The notes: generated by a model not told the origin, from the letters alone. Positions 1 to 6,462 are shown, counted from the stretch's first letter. The stretch is 11,197 nt of DNA from an uncultured Coriobacteriaceae bacterium (GCA_902772085.1 CACXZL010000071.1:1-11197); one strand, 5' to 3'. A program made the numbers and translations.

Positions 1-1013
1 CTAACCCCAGTAATCCCATCACCACTTACGAGCCGACTGGCAAACTGACCGACAAGACCCGCCACTACACCTTCGACATCGACGCCGACGTGCTCGGTCA
101 CGATCAGAGTGGGGATCAGGCGCCGGAAGGAACGCCGACGGGAGACACCGAAAGCTGGCACAACAAGACTTCCGAGATTCGTAAGACATGGATTGATGCC
201 AACGGTCATGTGATTCAGTCTGAGAAAGCCTCTGATGTAATGAAGGGCGGAAGCAAGGCTGAAGGAGGAGAGCAGGGACAGTTTGGCTGGCTTGAGGGAG
301 CCGAGTTTACGCTCACGCAGATTCGGCGCCATGTGACAACATTCAATGGAGCTGCAAACCAAATCGGTAGTGAGAAGTTTGAAGACGAACTAATACCAGA
401 AGCTGAGCGGAAGGAAATAAAGTTCGATACCAATCATGTCCGTGCGACTTCTGGGGACAACCCCAAATCAGATGCCAAGGGCTATATCGCGATGAAGGGT
501 CTCGATGCGGGCGTGTACGTTCTCAAGGAAATAAAGGCACCTCTTGGCTACGCTTTCAACCCCAACATCCAGTATGAAATAACTATCACTCCTAAGTACG
601 TTATGGAACCAAATACTTCGACCGAGGGTACGACTCCTGAAGACGGCAAAGGTGGCGCCGACGATCCGATCTTGGAATCCTACACAGTACAAATCAAGAC
701 CCAGGAGCTTGACGATGCAATGAATATCATTAGCAGCGATGGAGTTACGACGATCTCTACTTACAACATCAAGCAGACTAATGGCGTACCTGACTCCATT
801 CTCAATGAAGGTGGTACTCAGAACGAAAATACGACCATTACAACTGCATCTACCACAAACAACGAGTCCGCTGAGATTGTAAACAAGAAGCTCGGCATCC
901 TGCCGGCTACGGGTGGATCGGGAATCTTGTTCTACCTGTTTGTCGGTGGTGGCATCGCAGCGATCGCACTTGTTCTCATGAGGAAGACCAAGAAGGCCGC
1001 GACTGCTGCCTAG
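1..1013 (+). CDS. LPxTG-anchored pilin subunit (SpaA/Cna_B type), 5' end outside the window
   Basis: The frame is open from the window edge; the first complete codon is at base 3, giving 336 visible residues before TAG at 1011-1013, so the real start lies upstream. A Cna_B/SpaA-like beta-sandwich spans about residues 93-196 of the fragment. It opens with WLEGAEFTLTQ and ends in an E-box, YVLKEIKAPLGY; the Glu at residue 176 would catalyse an intramolecular Lys-Asn isopeptide bond. A Thr/Asn-rich stretch leads to the cell-wall sorting signal: LPATG at residues 300-304, a hydrophobic segment and a basic tail (RKTKK). The product is a surface pilin polymerised by class C sortases, and two of these lie downstream. 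Being the larger pilin it is probably the shaft subunit, but the pilin motif and N-terminus are not visible, so a tip adhesin is possible. Base composition is lower in G+C than the rest (24 of 60 in 361-420). Confidence 0.9.
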   Translation, partial: NPSNPITTYEPTGKLTDKTRHYTFDIDADVLGHDQSGDQAPEGTPTGDTESWHNKTSEIRKTWIDANGHVIQSEKASDVMKGGSKAEGGEQGQFGWLEGAEFTLTQIRRHVTTFNGAANQIGSEKFEDELIPEAERKEIKFDTNHVRATSGDNPKSDAKGYIAMKGLDAGVYVLKEIKAPLGYAFNPNIQYEITITPKYVMEPNTSTEGTTPEDGKGGADDPILESYTVQIKTQELDDAMNIISSDGVTTISTYNIKQTNGVPDSILNEGGTQNENTTITTASTTNNESAEIVNKKLGILPATGGSGILFYLFVGGGIAAIALVLMRKTKKAATAA

Positions 1014-1041
1014 TGCGAACCGCATAATTGTACAGTACGGG

Positions 1042-1077
1042 TCCTGCGCCGTTGTTGGCGCACAGAACGGCGCAGGA
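1042..1077 (+). terminator. 12-bp perfect inverted repeat between the two pilin genes
   Basis: TCCTGCGCCGTT (1042-1053) and AACGGCGCAGGA (1066-1077) are perfect complements around a 12-base loop. The structure lies 28 bases after the first pilin stop and 79 bases before the next start. There is no U-run after the stem, so it is not a textbook intrinsic terminator. It may be a partial terminator or an RNA-stability element that sets the ratio of major to minor pilin. The role is inferred. Confidence 0.5.
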
Positions 1078-1156
1078 TTCCGTGCGTCTGCATAGGAGCA
1101 CCTGCGAGGCGCTTCGATACAGACGTACGGGAGCAAATGACGACGAGAGGCAGACG

Positions 1157-2248
1157 ATGCGAAAGCGTTTGAGGCGTATAGGGCGTGCTGGGGCTTTCTC
1201 AGCGGTTGTTCGTGTCTGTGTAGCGGCTATGGTGACCGTTGTGGCGGCGGTAGGCATGCTGTCGCGTGCGGTAAATGTGGCTTACGGCGAGGAACAGCCT
1301 GCCACGTTTACCATAATGACGGCCCATGTGGTTGAGGGAAAAACAGTCGCCTTGTCCGGCGTGGAGGCAACTGCCTATCGCATAGGCACTCTTGACGCCT
1401 ATACGGGCGAGTCGCATCTGATTGACCCCTTCACCAGTCTCGGCGATGAGTACAAAGACTGGGACAACGCATCGACCATGGAGCGGCTATCGCCGAAGCT
1501 TTCGCAGATTATACAGGAGAAGCTGGTCGAAGGCATCACGGCAACCTCAACCGACGACGGCACGATTGCGTTTGGCGAGATTCCTCATGGGGTCTATTTC
1601 GTGGTACAGACCTCATCCAAAGGCGATGCGCAGGATTACTACGAGTTTGTTCCTTTTATCATGGGCGTGCCAGCGAGGAATGGCGGAGCGGTGCTGTATG
1701 ACGTGGTGTGCATGCCCAAGTTCACCCCAATCGAAGAGCCCAATCCGACCGAGCCTCCCACTCCCGAGCCCGTCGATCCCGATAAGCCTCCCGTGACCAA
1801 CGTGCATGTAGATCGCACGTCCGAAGGCACCACGGTATATGAAAGCAATGGCACCGCATATGGCAACAATGGCGCCACCGCGTATGACAACAAAGGAAAC
1901 ACCAACGCGACGTATACCACCAACAATTCCAATACTAATACTATTGGAAATGCTGCCAACGGTAGCCTTTCACACACGGGGGACGCGTCCTCCTTTGCAC
2001 CCATCGTCTTGGGATTGCTGGCTGGATTGGTGCTCGTGGCTGCGGGAGTGAGACAAGGACCAAGCCACGCGCGACGAATTGCCAGAGCGCGACACCGACC
2101 GGAGGCTTCGCACGCGCATGGTGGTGTTGCGCGTGCTCTTTCTCGTGGGAGTGGCCATCATGGCGTATCCGTATGTGTCGAACGCCCTGTATCAGATGCG
2201 GGCAAACGACCAGATCGAGTCGCTCGACACGACGGTGTCGGCGGGTGA
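1157..2248 (+). CDS. SpaB-like small/basal pilin with LSHTG sorting signal; frame overruns into sortase 1
   Basis: The start is ATG 1157, preceded six bases upstream by GAGAGG, and it opens a signal peptide: basic MRKRLRRIGR, then a hydrophobic stretch to about residue 43. The first mature domain (about 47-190) has the pattern of SpaB-type small pilins: AYRIGTLDA near its start, GEIPHGVYFVVQ, then PFIMGVPARNGG, YDVVCMPKF. A Pro/Glu-rich spacer follows (EEPNPTEPPTPEPVDP), then an Asn/Thr/Gly-rich repeat region (226-270). The sorting signal LSHTG (271-275) precedes a hydrophobic segment (280-298). The protein would be anchored in the wall or form the pilus base. After about residue 298 the frame continues 65 codons to TGA 2246-2248, but these use CGA and AGA repeatedly and overlap sortase-1 coding. 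The native end is therefore probably near 2050, and a frameshift or lost stop is suspected. Confidence 0.82.
   Translation: MRKRLRRIGRAGAFSAVVRVCVAAMVTVVAAVGMLSRAVNVAYGEEQPATFTIMTAHVVEGKTVALSGVEATAYRIGTLDAYTGESHLIDPFTSLGDEYKDWDNASTMERLSPKLSQIIQEKLVEGITATSTDDGTIAFGEIPHGVYFVVQTSSKGDAQDYYEFVPFIMGVPARNGGAVLYDVVCMPKFTPIEEPNPTEPPTPEPVDPDKPPVTNVHVDRTSEGTTVYESNGTAYGNNGATAYDNKGNTNATYTTNNSNTNTIGNAANGSLSHTGDASSFAPIVLGLLAGLVLVAAGVRQGPSHARRIARARHRPEASHAHGGVARALSRGSGHHGVSVCVERPVSDAGKRPDRVARHDGVGG
1832..1900 (+). repeat. Short tyrosine/asparagine/glycine peptide repeats in the small pilin stalk
   Basis: Three consecutive imperfect units are encoded at 1832-1852 (TVYESNG), 1853-1876 (TAYGNNGA) and 1877-1900 (TAYDNKGN), followed by degenerate Thr/Asn-rich sequence to about 1960. 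They sit between the proline-rich spacer and the sorting motif. Wall-spanning stalks of Gram-positive surface proteins are often low-complexity like this. The units could change number by slippage. Confidence 0.6.
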
Positions 2249-3035
2249 CGAGGCCTTCTACGAGCAAGAGATCGCGCGGGCGAGAGAGTACAACAAGATC
2301 CTCGTCGGCGAGACGGTACCTGACGTCTTTGCCATCCGCGAGGGGACGACGGATACGACATACGAAAGCTTCCTGAACGTTACCGACAACCTGATGATGG
2401 GAAAGATCGACATCCCCGTGATTCAGGCGCACCTCCCCATCTATCACTACTCCACCGAGGAAAGCCTGATGCAGGGCTGCGGTCACATCTTTGGTTCCAG
2501 TCTGCCCGTGGGTGGGGATTCCAGCCATGCGGTGATCACGGCGCATCGCGGCCTTGCCTCGGCCAAGCTCTTCACAGATCTCGACCAGGTGGAGGAGGGG
2601 GACCGCTTTTACATAACGGTGCTCAACGAGACGCTCGCCTACGAGGTGGATGGCATCGAAGTCGTCGAGCCGTGGGAGACGCGTTCGCTCGCCATCAAGG
2701 AAGGCGAGGACCTTGTGACGCTCGTCACCTGCACGCCGTATGGAGTAAACACGGATCGTCTGCTCGTGCACGGCCATCGCGTGCCGTATGAGGGAGAGCA
2801 GGAGAAACAGGGCGTTTTGCCCCATGCGTCATTCGTCTTCTCGACGTTGGCTCAGGTGGCATGCATATTGGCCGGTGCCGGGGCTGCGCTTGGCGTGAGA
2901 CGGTTTGTCATATGGCGCAAGAGGCGTCGTGGCGCCGGACGTCGTGGCGCCGGAAGCGTCGATGGGGCCGCGGAGGGTGCCGATGAGGCCGGTGAGAACT
3001 CCTCGCCAGGCGAGGAAGTGCACGATGAGCGCTAG
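2079..3035 (+). CDS. srtC: Class C (pilin-polymerising) sortase 1
   Basis: The 318-residue product read from TTG 2079 has the class C layout: N-terminal membrane segment (about 14-36, ending AYPYVSN), sortase barrel, then a second membrane segment (about 252-272) and a basic tail. The catalytic residues are visible: His156 in ITAHRGL, Cys218 in TLVTCTP and Arg227 in NTDRLLV. The lid region reads PDVFAIRE, where the usual lid motif is Asp-Pro-Phe/Trp, so Pro is replaced by Val. These enzymes cleave the sorting motif of pilins outside the membrane and join it to a pilin lysine. The start is uncertain. TTG 2079 lacks a close ribosome binding site; ATG 2118 has GGAGG 12 bases upstream but loses the basic residues before the membrane segment. 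The frame is open from 2052 with normal codon use. The 3' end overlaps sortase 2 by 11 bases. Confidence 0.92.
   Translation: MPERDTDRRLRTRMVVLRVLFLVGVAIMAYPYVSNALYQMRANDQIESLDTTVSAGDEAFYEQEIARAREYNKILVGETVPDVFAIREGTTDTTYESFLNVTDNLMMGKIDIPVIQAHLPIYHYSTEESLMQGCGHIFGSSLPVGGDSSHAVITAHRGLASAKLFTDLDQVEEGDRFYITVLNETLAYEVDGIEVVEPWETRSLAIKEGEDLVTLVTCTPYGVNTDRLLVHGHRVPYEGEQEKQGVLPHASFVFSTLAQVACILAGAGAALGVRRFVIWRKRRRGAGRRGAGSVDGAAEGADEAGENSSPGEEVHDER
2925..2954 (+). repeat. Perfect 15-bp tandem duplication in the sortase 1 tail
   Basis: CGTCGTGGCGCCGGA occurs twice head to tail (2925-2939 and 2940-2954). In frame it encodes RRGAG twice in the basic cytoplasmic tail just after the second membrane segment. 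Because the unit is a multiple of three, copy-number change would keep the frame. Confidence 0.85.
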
Positions 3036-3993
3036 GGACGAGGACGAGCGCGGTTCGGAGGACACCGACGCGGAGCTGAATGCTGGAACCGTCGCGGAAT
3101 CTCATGCCGAGACTGTAACGGCGCCGGCTCTTTGGGGTTCGACGCGCGCGTACAAGCTCGTGAGGATAGGTCTGGGACTGCTCCTCGCATTCGGGCTCGG
3201 CATCATGCTGTACCCCATGGCGCAAAGGCTGGAGTTTGCCTACAAGAGCGTGATGGTGGCAGACGAGTATCAGCGCTACGTCGAATCCGCTCCTGAGGAA
3301 GTGCTCGAGCATGAGTGGATGATGGCCCAGGAGTACAACCGCGCTCGTGCGTACAACCTCGCTCATGACGTAAATGTCATTGCCGACCCCTTCCGCGGCG
3401 ATGCACAGACGGCGAGCGAGAACGCGGAGTATTGGTCGCTCGTGAACCCGTTGGGAAACGGCCTTATGGGGTATCTCGACATCCCAAAGATCGGGGAGCG
3501 GCTCAACGTCTATCACGGTACCGAGGATGAAGCCCTCTTGCGCGGATTGGGCCATATACAGGGAACGAGCCTTCCCGTGGGCGGCGACGGCACCCACTGC
3601 GTGCTGAGTGGCCACCGAGGCCTTGCCGGGGCAAAGATCCTTACCGACCTCGATCAGGTGGAGGTGGGAGACGTCATGCTCGTGCACGTTCTCAACCATC
3701 ACCTGGCCTATGAGGTCGAAAGAATCTTGGTGGTTCTTCCAGACGAGATTTCGGCCATCGACATCGTGGAGGGGCAGGACCTGCTCACGCTCATCACCTG
3801 CACGCCGTATGCCGTAAACACGCATCGCCTGTTGGTGACCGGGCACCGCGTGCCCTATGTAGAGGAACCCATGCCTATGGTTGACCTCTACTCGTGGCTG
3901 ACTCCGATGCGCATCGCGCTTATCGTGGCGGCGGTCGTAGTCGTGAGTGCGATTGTTGTCTGGCGCCGTCGACGTAGCCGACGCGCTCAGTGA
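3025..3993 (+). CDS. srtC: Class C (pilin-polymerising) sortase 2
   Basis: The start is ATG 3025, six bases after GAGGAAG; it overlaps the end of sortase 1 by 11 bases, suggesting coupled translation. The product is 322 residues. An acidic, probably cytoplasmic N-terminus (1-40) precedes a membrane segment (about 46-66, ending IMLYP). Next come a helical stretch with the canonical class C lid motif DPF (121-123) and the sortase barrel. The second membrane segment is at about 295-313, followed by RRRRSRR. Catalytic His197 (SGHRGL), Cys259 (TLITCTP) and Arg268 (NTHRLL) are all present. It is clearly related to sortase 1 (shared SLPVGGD, LTDLDQVE and CTPY.VNT.RLLV.GHRVPY), so the pair arose by duplication or co-inheritance. 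In such loci one enzyme usually polymerises the shaft and the other adds a minor pilin. Which does which cannot be told here. Confidence 0.94.
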   Translation: MSARDEDERGSEDTDAELNAGTVAESHAETVTAPALWGSTRAYKLVRIGLGLLLAFGLGIMLYPMAQRLEFAYKSVMVADEYQRYVESAPEEVLEHEWMMAQEYNRARAYNLAHDVNVIADPFRGDAQTASENAEYWSLVNPLGNGLMGYLDIPKIGERLNVYHGTEDEALLRGLGHIQGTSLPVGGDGTHCVLSGHRGLAGAKILTDLDQVEVGDVMLVHVLNHHLAYEVERILVVLPDEISAIDIVEGQDLLTLITCTPYAVNTHRLLVTGHRVPYVEEPMPMVDLYSWLTPMRIALIVAAVVVVSAIVVWRRRRSRRAQ

Positions 3994-4021
3994 GCTTGCA
4001 CCGCGACGGGTTTTGTTCACT

Positions 4022-4050
4022 TTGTGAAGATGGCGGTCTTGAGATAGAAT
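4022..4050 (+). promoter_or_regulatory. Promoter for rpmE
   Basis: TTGTGA (4022-4027) and TAGAAT (4045-4050) are separated by 17 bases, a good match to the primary sigma factor consensus. A short inverted repeat, TTCAC-TTT-GTGAA (4016-4028), overlaps the -35 box and could be an operator, though 5-bp arms are weak evidence. Transcription would start near 4057. Confidence 0.7.
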
Positions 4051-4056
4051 CGAACA

Positions 4057-4149
4057 GATTGACTGCAGAGGTGGCAGGTGTCCTGCCCTGTGCCGATGCA
4101 GAGAAACCCCGTTCTGGTCGGTAACCAGGACCTATAGAAGGAGTTCCAC
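4057..4149 (+). promoter_or_regulatory. Structured 5' leader of rpmE, candidate L31 ribosomal leader
   Basis: The roughly 93-base leader can form a perfect 6-bp hairpin, GGCAGG-TGT-CCTGCC (4073-4087). A second one is TTCTGGT (4112-4118) with ACCAGGA (4124-4130), a 7-bp stem with one G-U pair, ending eight bases before the ribosome binding site AAGGAG (4138-4143). Autoregulatory leader RNAs bound by the ribosomal protein are known ahead of rpmE in several bacterial groups, including actinobacteria. The position and the two stems fit such a role, but assignment to a known family needs a covariance search. Confidence 0.5.
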
Positions 4150-4578
4150 ATGAAGGAAGGCATCCATCCTAATTACGTGGAGTGCACGGTTCGTTGCTCC
4201 TGCGGCAACACCTGGACCACTCACGCCACCGTTTCCAGCATGAGGCTTGACCTCTGCGACAAGTGCCACCCGTTCTATACGGGCACCCAGAAGCTCGTCG
4301 ACACCGGTGGTCGCGTACAGCGCTTTGCCGACAAGTTTGGTGGCGCCGCCGCAGCCCAGCTTGCCGCAGCCAAGGCGAAGAAAGAGGCTCGTGCAAAGAA
4401 GGCTGCCGAGCATGCCGCTGCCATGAAGGCTGCCGCCGAGGCCAAGGCTGCAAAGAAGGCTCAGCGTGCAGCTGAGTTTGCAAAGAAGGCCGCCGCTGAG
4501 GTTGAGAAGAAGGCTGCCGAAGCCGCCAAGGAGGCAGCTGCTGCGGTCGAGGCTGCTGAGGAGAACGCTGCGGAGTAG
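4150..4578 (+). CDS. rpmE: 50S ribosomal protein L31, zinc type, with long Ala/Lys/Glu C-terminal tail
   Basis: The start is ATG 4150, with AAGGAG six bases upstream. Residues 1-63 are a clear L31: MKEGIHPNYVECTVRCSCG, Cys16/Cys18 and Cys36/Cys39 forming the zinc site (the C+ type), then HPFYTGTQKLVDTGGRVQRF. L31 is part of the large ribosomal subunit, at the bridge to the small subunit. L31 is normally about 70 residues; this one is 142. Residues 64-142 are low complexity, nearly all Ala, Lys and Glu, lysine-rich first (KAKKEARAKKAAEHAAA) and acidic at the end (EAAEENAAE). This predicts a long single helix that resembles histone H1-like tails. The gene has its own promoter, leader and terminator. 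The domain identity is certain; the tail's function is unknown. Confidence 0.96.
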   Translation: MKEGIHPNYVECTVRCSCGNTWTTHATVSSMRLDLCDKCHPFYTGTQKLVDTGGRVQRFADKFGGAAAAQLAAAKAKKEARAKKAAEHAAAMKAAAEAKAAKKAQRAAEFAKKAAAEVEKKAAEAAKEAAAAVEAAEENAAE

Positions 4579-4615
4579 GCGCTCCACACGTACGCTACTG
4601 GATCGTGAATCCAAT

Positions 4616-4654
4616 GCCCCGGAAGTCGCACTCAGTGCGATTCCGGGGCGTCTT
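4616..4654 (+). terminator. Strong intrinsic terminator after rpmE
   Basis: GCCCCGGAA (4616-4624) pairs with TTCCGGGGC (4641-4649) and TCGCAC (4626-4631) with GTGCGA (4635-4640), with one bulged G (4625) and a three-base loop. That is 15 pairs, followed by GTCTT. It lies 37 bases after the rpmE stop and 68 bases from the 3' end of the convergent minus-strand gene, so it may serve both directions. Confidence 0.85.
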
Positions 4655-4670
4655 GATTCCGGGGCGTCTT
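4639..4670. repeat. 16-bp tandem duplication of the terminator's 3' arm and tail
   Basis: GATTCCGGGGCGTCTT is present twice without a gap (4639-4654 and 4655-4670). The second copy carries a second TTCCGGGGC arm (4657-4665) able to pair with the same 5' arm at 4616-4624, giving two mutually exclusive hairpins. It is most simply a slippage duplication. Confidence 0.9.
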
Positions 4671-4721
4671 CGTCGGTGCCGCGAACTTGCCCTTCTTGGC
4701 CGCGCCACCTGCGGAGAAGCG

Positions 4722-6359
4722 CTATGCGTGCGAAACCAGGTAGTTGTCGATGAACTTCGAAGTCGTTTGGTGGGGAATGAAAAGGAGCACGGTCTCCTGA
4801 TAGGTGTGCGTGGAGGTGACGCGCGCCGTTACCTCGGATGATTCATCGGCTGTCCCGAAGTCCATCTCAAAGGAAAGCTCGCCATCGGCGGTCCCGGTGG
4901 TCTTTGCCTCGAGGCGAAAGCCGCTCGCGTTCTTTTCTTCGGCGTCTCTGATGACGCCGGTGAAGGGGATGCGTTCCACGACTCTGTCGCCCTCACATGA
5001 GTCGGCTTTTTCGCTGAGCTTGTGGTGGTAGTGCGCAAGGACCGTGACGGTGCCTGTGACTTTGACGTCGCCTGGGGTGTCTCCGACGGAATCTATGGTC
5101 ACCTCGAGCTTGTGGTGCTGAGCCCCGTAGCAGCTGGCGCTCGTGCTCTCCGTGGACGTGAGCTTGCCGCTCCACGAGCCGACCAAGGGCGAGAACGAAC
5201 GGACGTCAGCGTGTTCGTCGGCTTTGGCGCTGCGCAGTGACCAGGTGCCTGACTCAAACGCAAATCGCGCGTTGACATTTCCCTCGTATGCGACGAAGCC
5301 GTCTTTCTTTGCGCAGTGAATCGTGATGTCGTTCGTGGCGGTGTCCTTGTTCGCTGCTTCTTTGAAGGAATTGCCGACGACGGAGAACGATCCGTCCTCG
5401 TAGAGGTCTGCGAGAGAGGTGCCTCCGTCTGCGCTTGCGACATCCAGGATGGAATCCAGCTGCGCCATCACCTTTTCCTCGTCTGCTCCCGCGCGAGCCG
5501 TGAGCGACCGTCCTCGTTCGGCGAGCTCGCCCGTCATCTGCCAAGAGCTGTCTTTGCGAACGTACGTGGTGCCCACATTGCGCACTGCGCGTATCTTGCC
5601 GTCGTCATAGGTGGCCTCAGCCTCCACGGCATATGCTACGGACCAGACGCCTTCGGTGGCATCCATGCCTTCGGGCGTGCGCGTGCTCGCTCGCTTGGTC
5701 ACGGCGATGCTCGAGAGGGGTATCTCCAAGTCGGGACCGTACGTGCCACCCGCGTACGTGTACGTGGGGATGAGCGCCGCGATGTCTTTCTCGATGCTCG
5801 TGTAGGTAGGGGCGTCGAGAAGGCTCATCGTGAGCCATACGACGCCCAGGACTGCCGCCACGAGAAGTGCCATGACAAGACCAACCGTCTTCTGGTGCGT
5901 GTGAAAGAATGCCAAGGCGCGTCTGCGCTTTGCTGCGGCGTATAAGCCGGCAGCGCTGGCTACCTGCCTGAACTCGGGTTCTGCTTGTGCGGACGAGGGG
6001 GCGTGGGCAGTGGATGGAGGCTGCTGCGCGGTATCGGAGGTTGGCTCCGACGTGCCATGCGCGGCATCGTCTGCGAGTCCCTTGTTTGCGTTCGCGTCGT
6101 AGGCATACGGCTGCGGAGCCGTACCCTGCGTGATGTCATCGACGTGCTGTTGACGATGAGTGTCTTCCAGGACATCGTCGGGCATGGGCGGATGCGGCGC
6201 CGTGTCATCCACGGGCGAGGAACGCCGGGCGCCTTCAGCATCGTCTGCGGAGTGCGCATGCCGCGCGGTATCGCCCGCGCGTAAAGGAAGCGTGGAGCCA
6301 CACGAGGCGCAATGCGTGGCGAGTTCGCTATTCTTATATCCGCAGGAGGGGCAGCGCAT
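4722..6359 (-). CDS. Zinc-ribbon, single-pass membrane protein with large extracytoplasmic domain
   Basis: The start is ATG at 6359 (minus strand), preceded by GGAAGGA with a six-base spacer; upstream in-frame codons lack such a site. The 545-residue product opens with a zinc ribbon (Cys3, Cys6, Cys17, Cys20; MRCPSCGYKN). Next is a polar, Asp/His/Pro/Ala-rich disordered linker (about 25-130), a basic stop RRR, and one membrane segment (about 158-181). Outside the membrane, two stretches (about 183-277 and 294-379) share a pattern ending in a Tyr/Phe-rich strand and a Gly/Ser-x-Trp motif, and may be tandem copies of one small fold. The last part (390-530) opens with LVGSWSGKL and is beta-rich, lipocalin-like in pattern. 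Proteins with an N-terminal zinc ribbon, helix and extracellular repeats resemble the TcaA-like class. I cannot assign a function. Cys349, Cys410 and Cys454 lie in the exported part, with paired histidines at 415-416 and 445-446. Confidence 0.85.
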   Translation of the reverse strand: MRCPSCGYKNSELATHCASCGSTLPLRAGDTARHAHSADDAEGARRSSPVDDTAPHPPMPDDVLEDTHRQQHVDDITQGTAPQPYAYDANANKGLADDAAHGTSEPTSDTAQQPPSTAHAPSSAQAEPEFRQVASAAGLYAAAKRRRALAFFHTHQKTVGLVMALLVAAVLGVVWLTMSLLDAPTYTSIEKDIAALIPTYTYAGGTYGPDLEIPLSSIAVTKRASTRTPEGMDATEGVWSVAYAVEAEATYDDGKIRAVRNVGTTYVRKDSSWQMTGELAERGRSLTARAGADEEKVMAQLDSILDVASADGGTSLADLYEDGSFSVVGNSFKEAANKDTATNDITIHCAKKDGFVAYEGNVNARFAFESGTWSLRSAKADEHADVRSFSPLVGSWSGKLTSTESTSASCYGAQHHKLEVTIDSVGDTPGDVKVTGTVTVLAHYHHKLSEKADSCEGDRVVERIPFTGVIRDAEEKNASGFRLEAKTTGTADGELSFEMDFGTADESSEVTARVTSTHTYQETVLLFIPHQTTSKFIDNYLVSHA

Positions 6360-6395
6360 ACTCGTTCCTTCCATTGATGGCGCTTCTCTAATGTA

Positions 6396-6441
6396 CCCCA
6401 TTTTACATGGGGATATAACATACGCCCCCTGACAGTAAAAC
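6396..6441 (-). promoter_or_regulatory. Possible promoter and inverted repeat upstream of the zinc-ribbon gene
   Basis: On the minus strand, TTATAT (plus positions 6413-6418) resembles a -10 box, with a T-rich TTTACT (6434-6439) 15 bases upstream as a poor -35. Just downstream lies the inverted repeat CCCCAT-TTTAC-ATGGGG (6396-6412), which would fall at the transcription start and could be an operator or a leader hairpin. The promoter call is weak; the inverted repeat is certain. Confidence 0.35.
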
Positions 6442-6462
6442 CGGCTCCCTGTCGCAAGCGCG

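Noticed and set aside
1941..2825. 294-codon minus-strand open frame opposite the pilin/sortase 1 junction
   Set aside because: Antisense shadow; it spans the end of one real gene and most of another and has no recognisable domain.
2908..4020. 370-codon minus-strand open frame opposite sortase 2
   Set aside because: It mirrors the sortase codons; the product is His/Arg/Val-rich with no recognisable domain, while the plus strand encodes an intact sortase with all catalytic residues.
4632..4721. In-frame continuation after the zinc-ribbon gene's TAG, including GGAAKKGKFAAPTKTP, up to a TGA in the terminator loop
   Set aside because: It looks protein-like and raised the idea of a nonsense mutation, but it would run into the rpmE terminator hairpin and there is no sign of readthrough. 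I keep the TAG as the natural stop.
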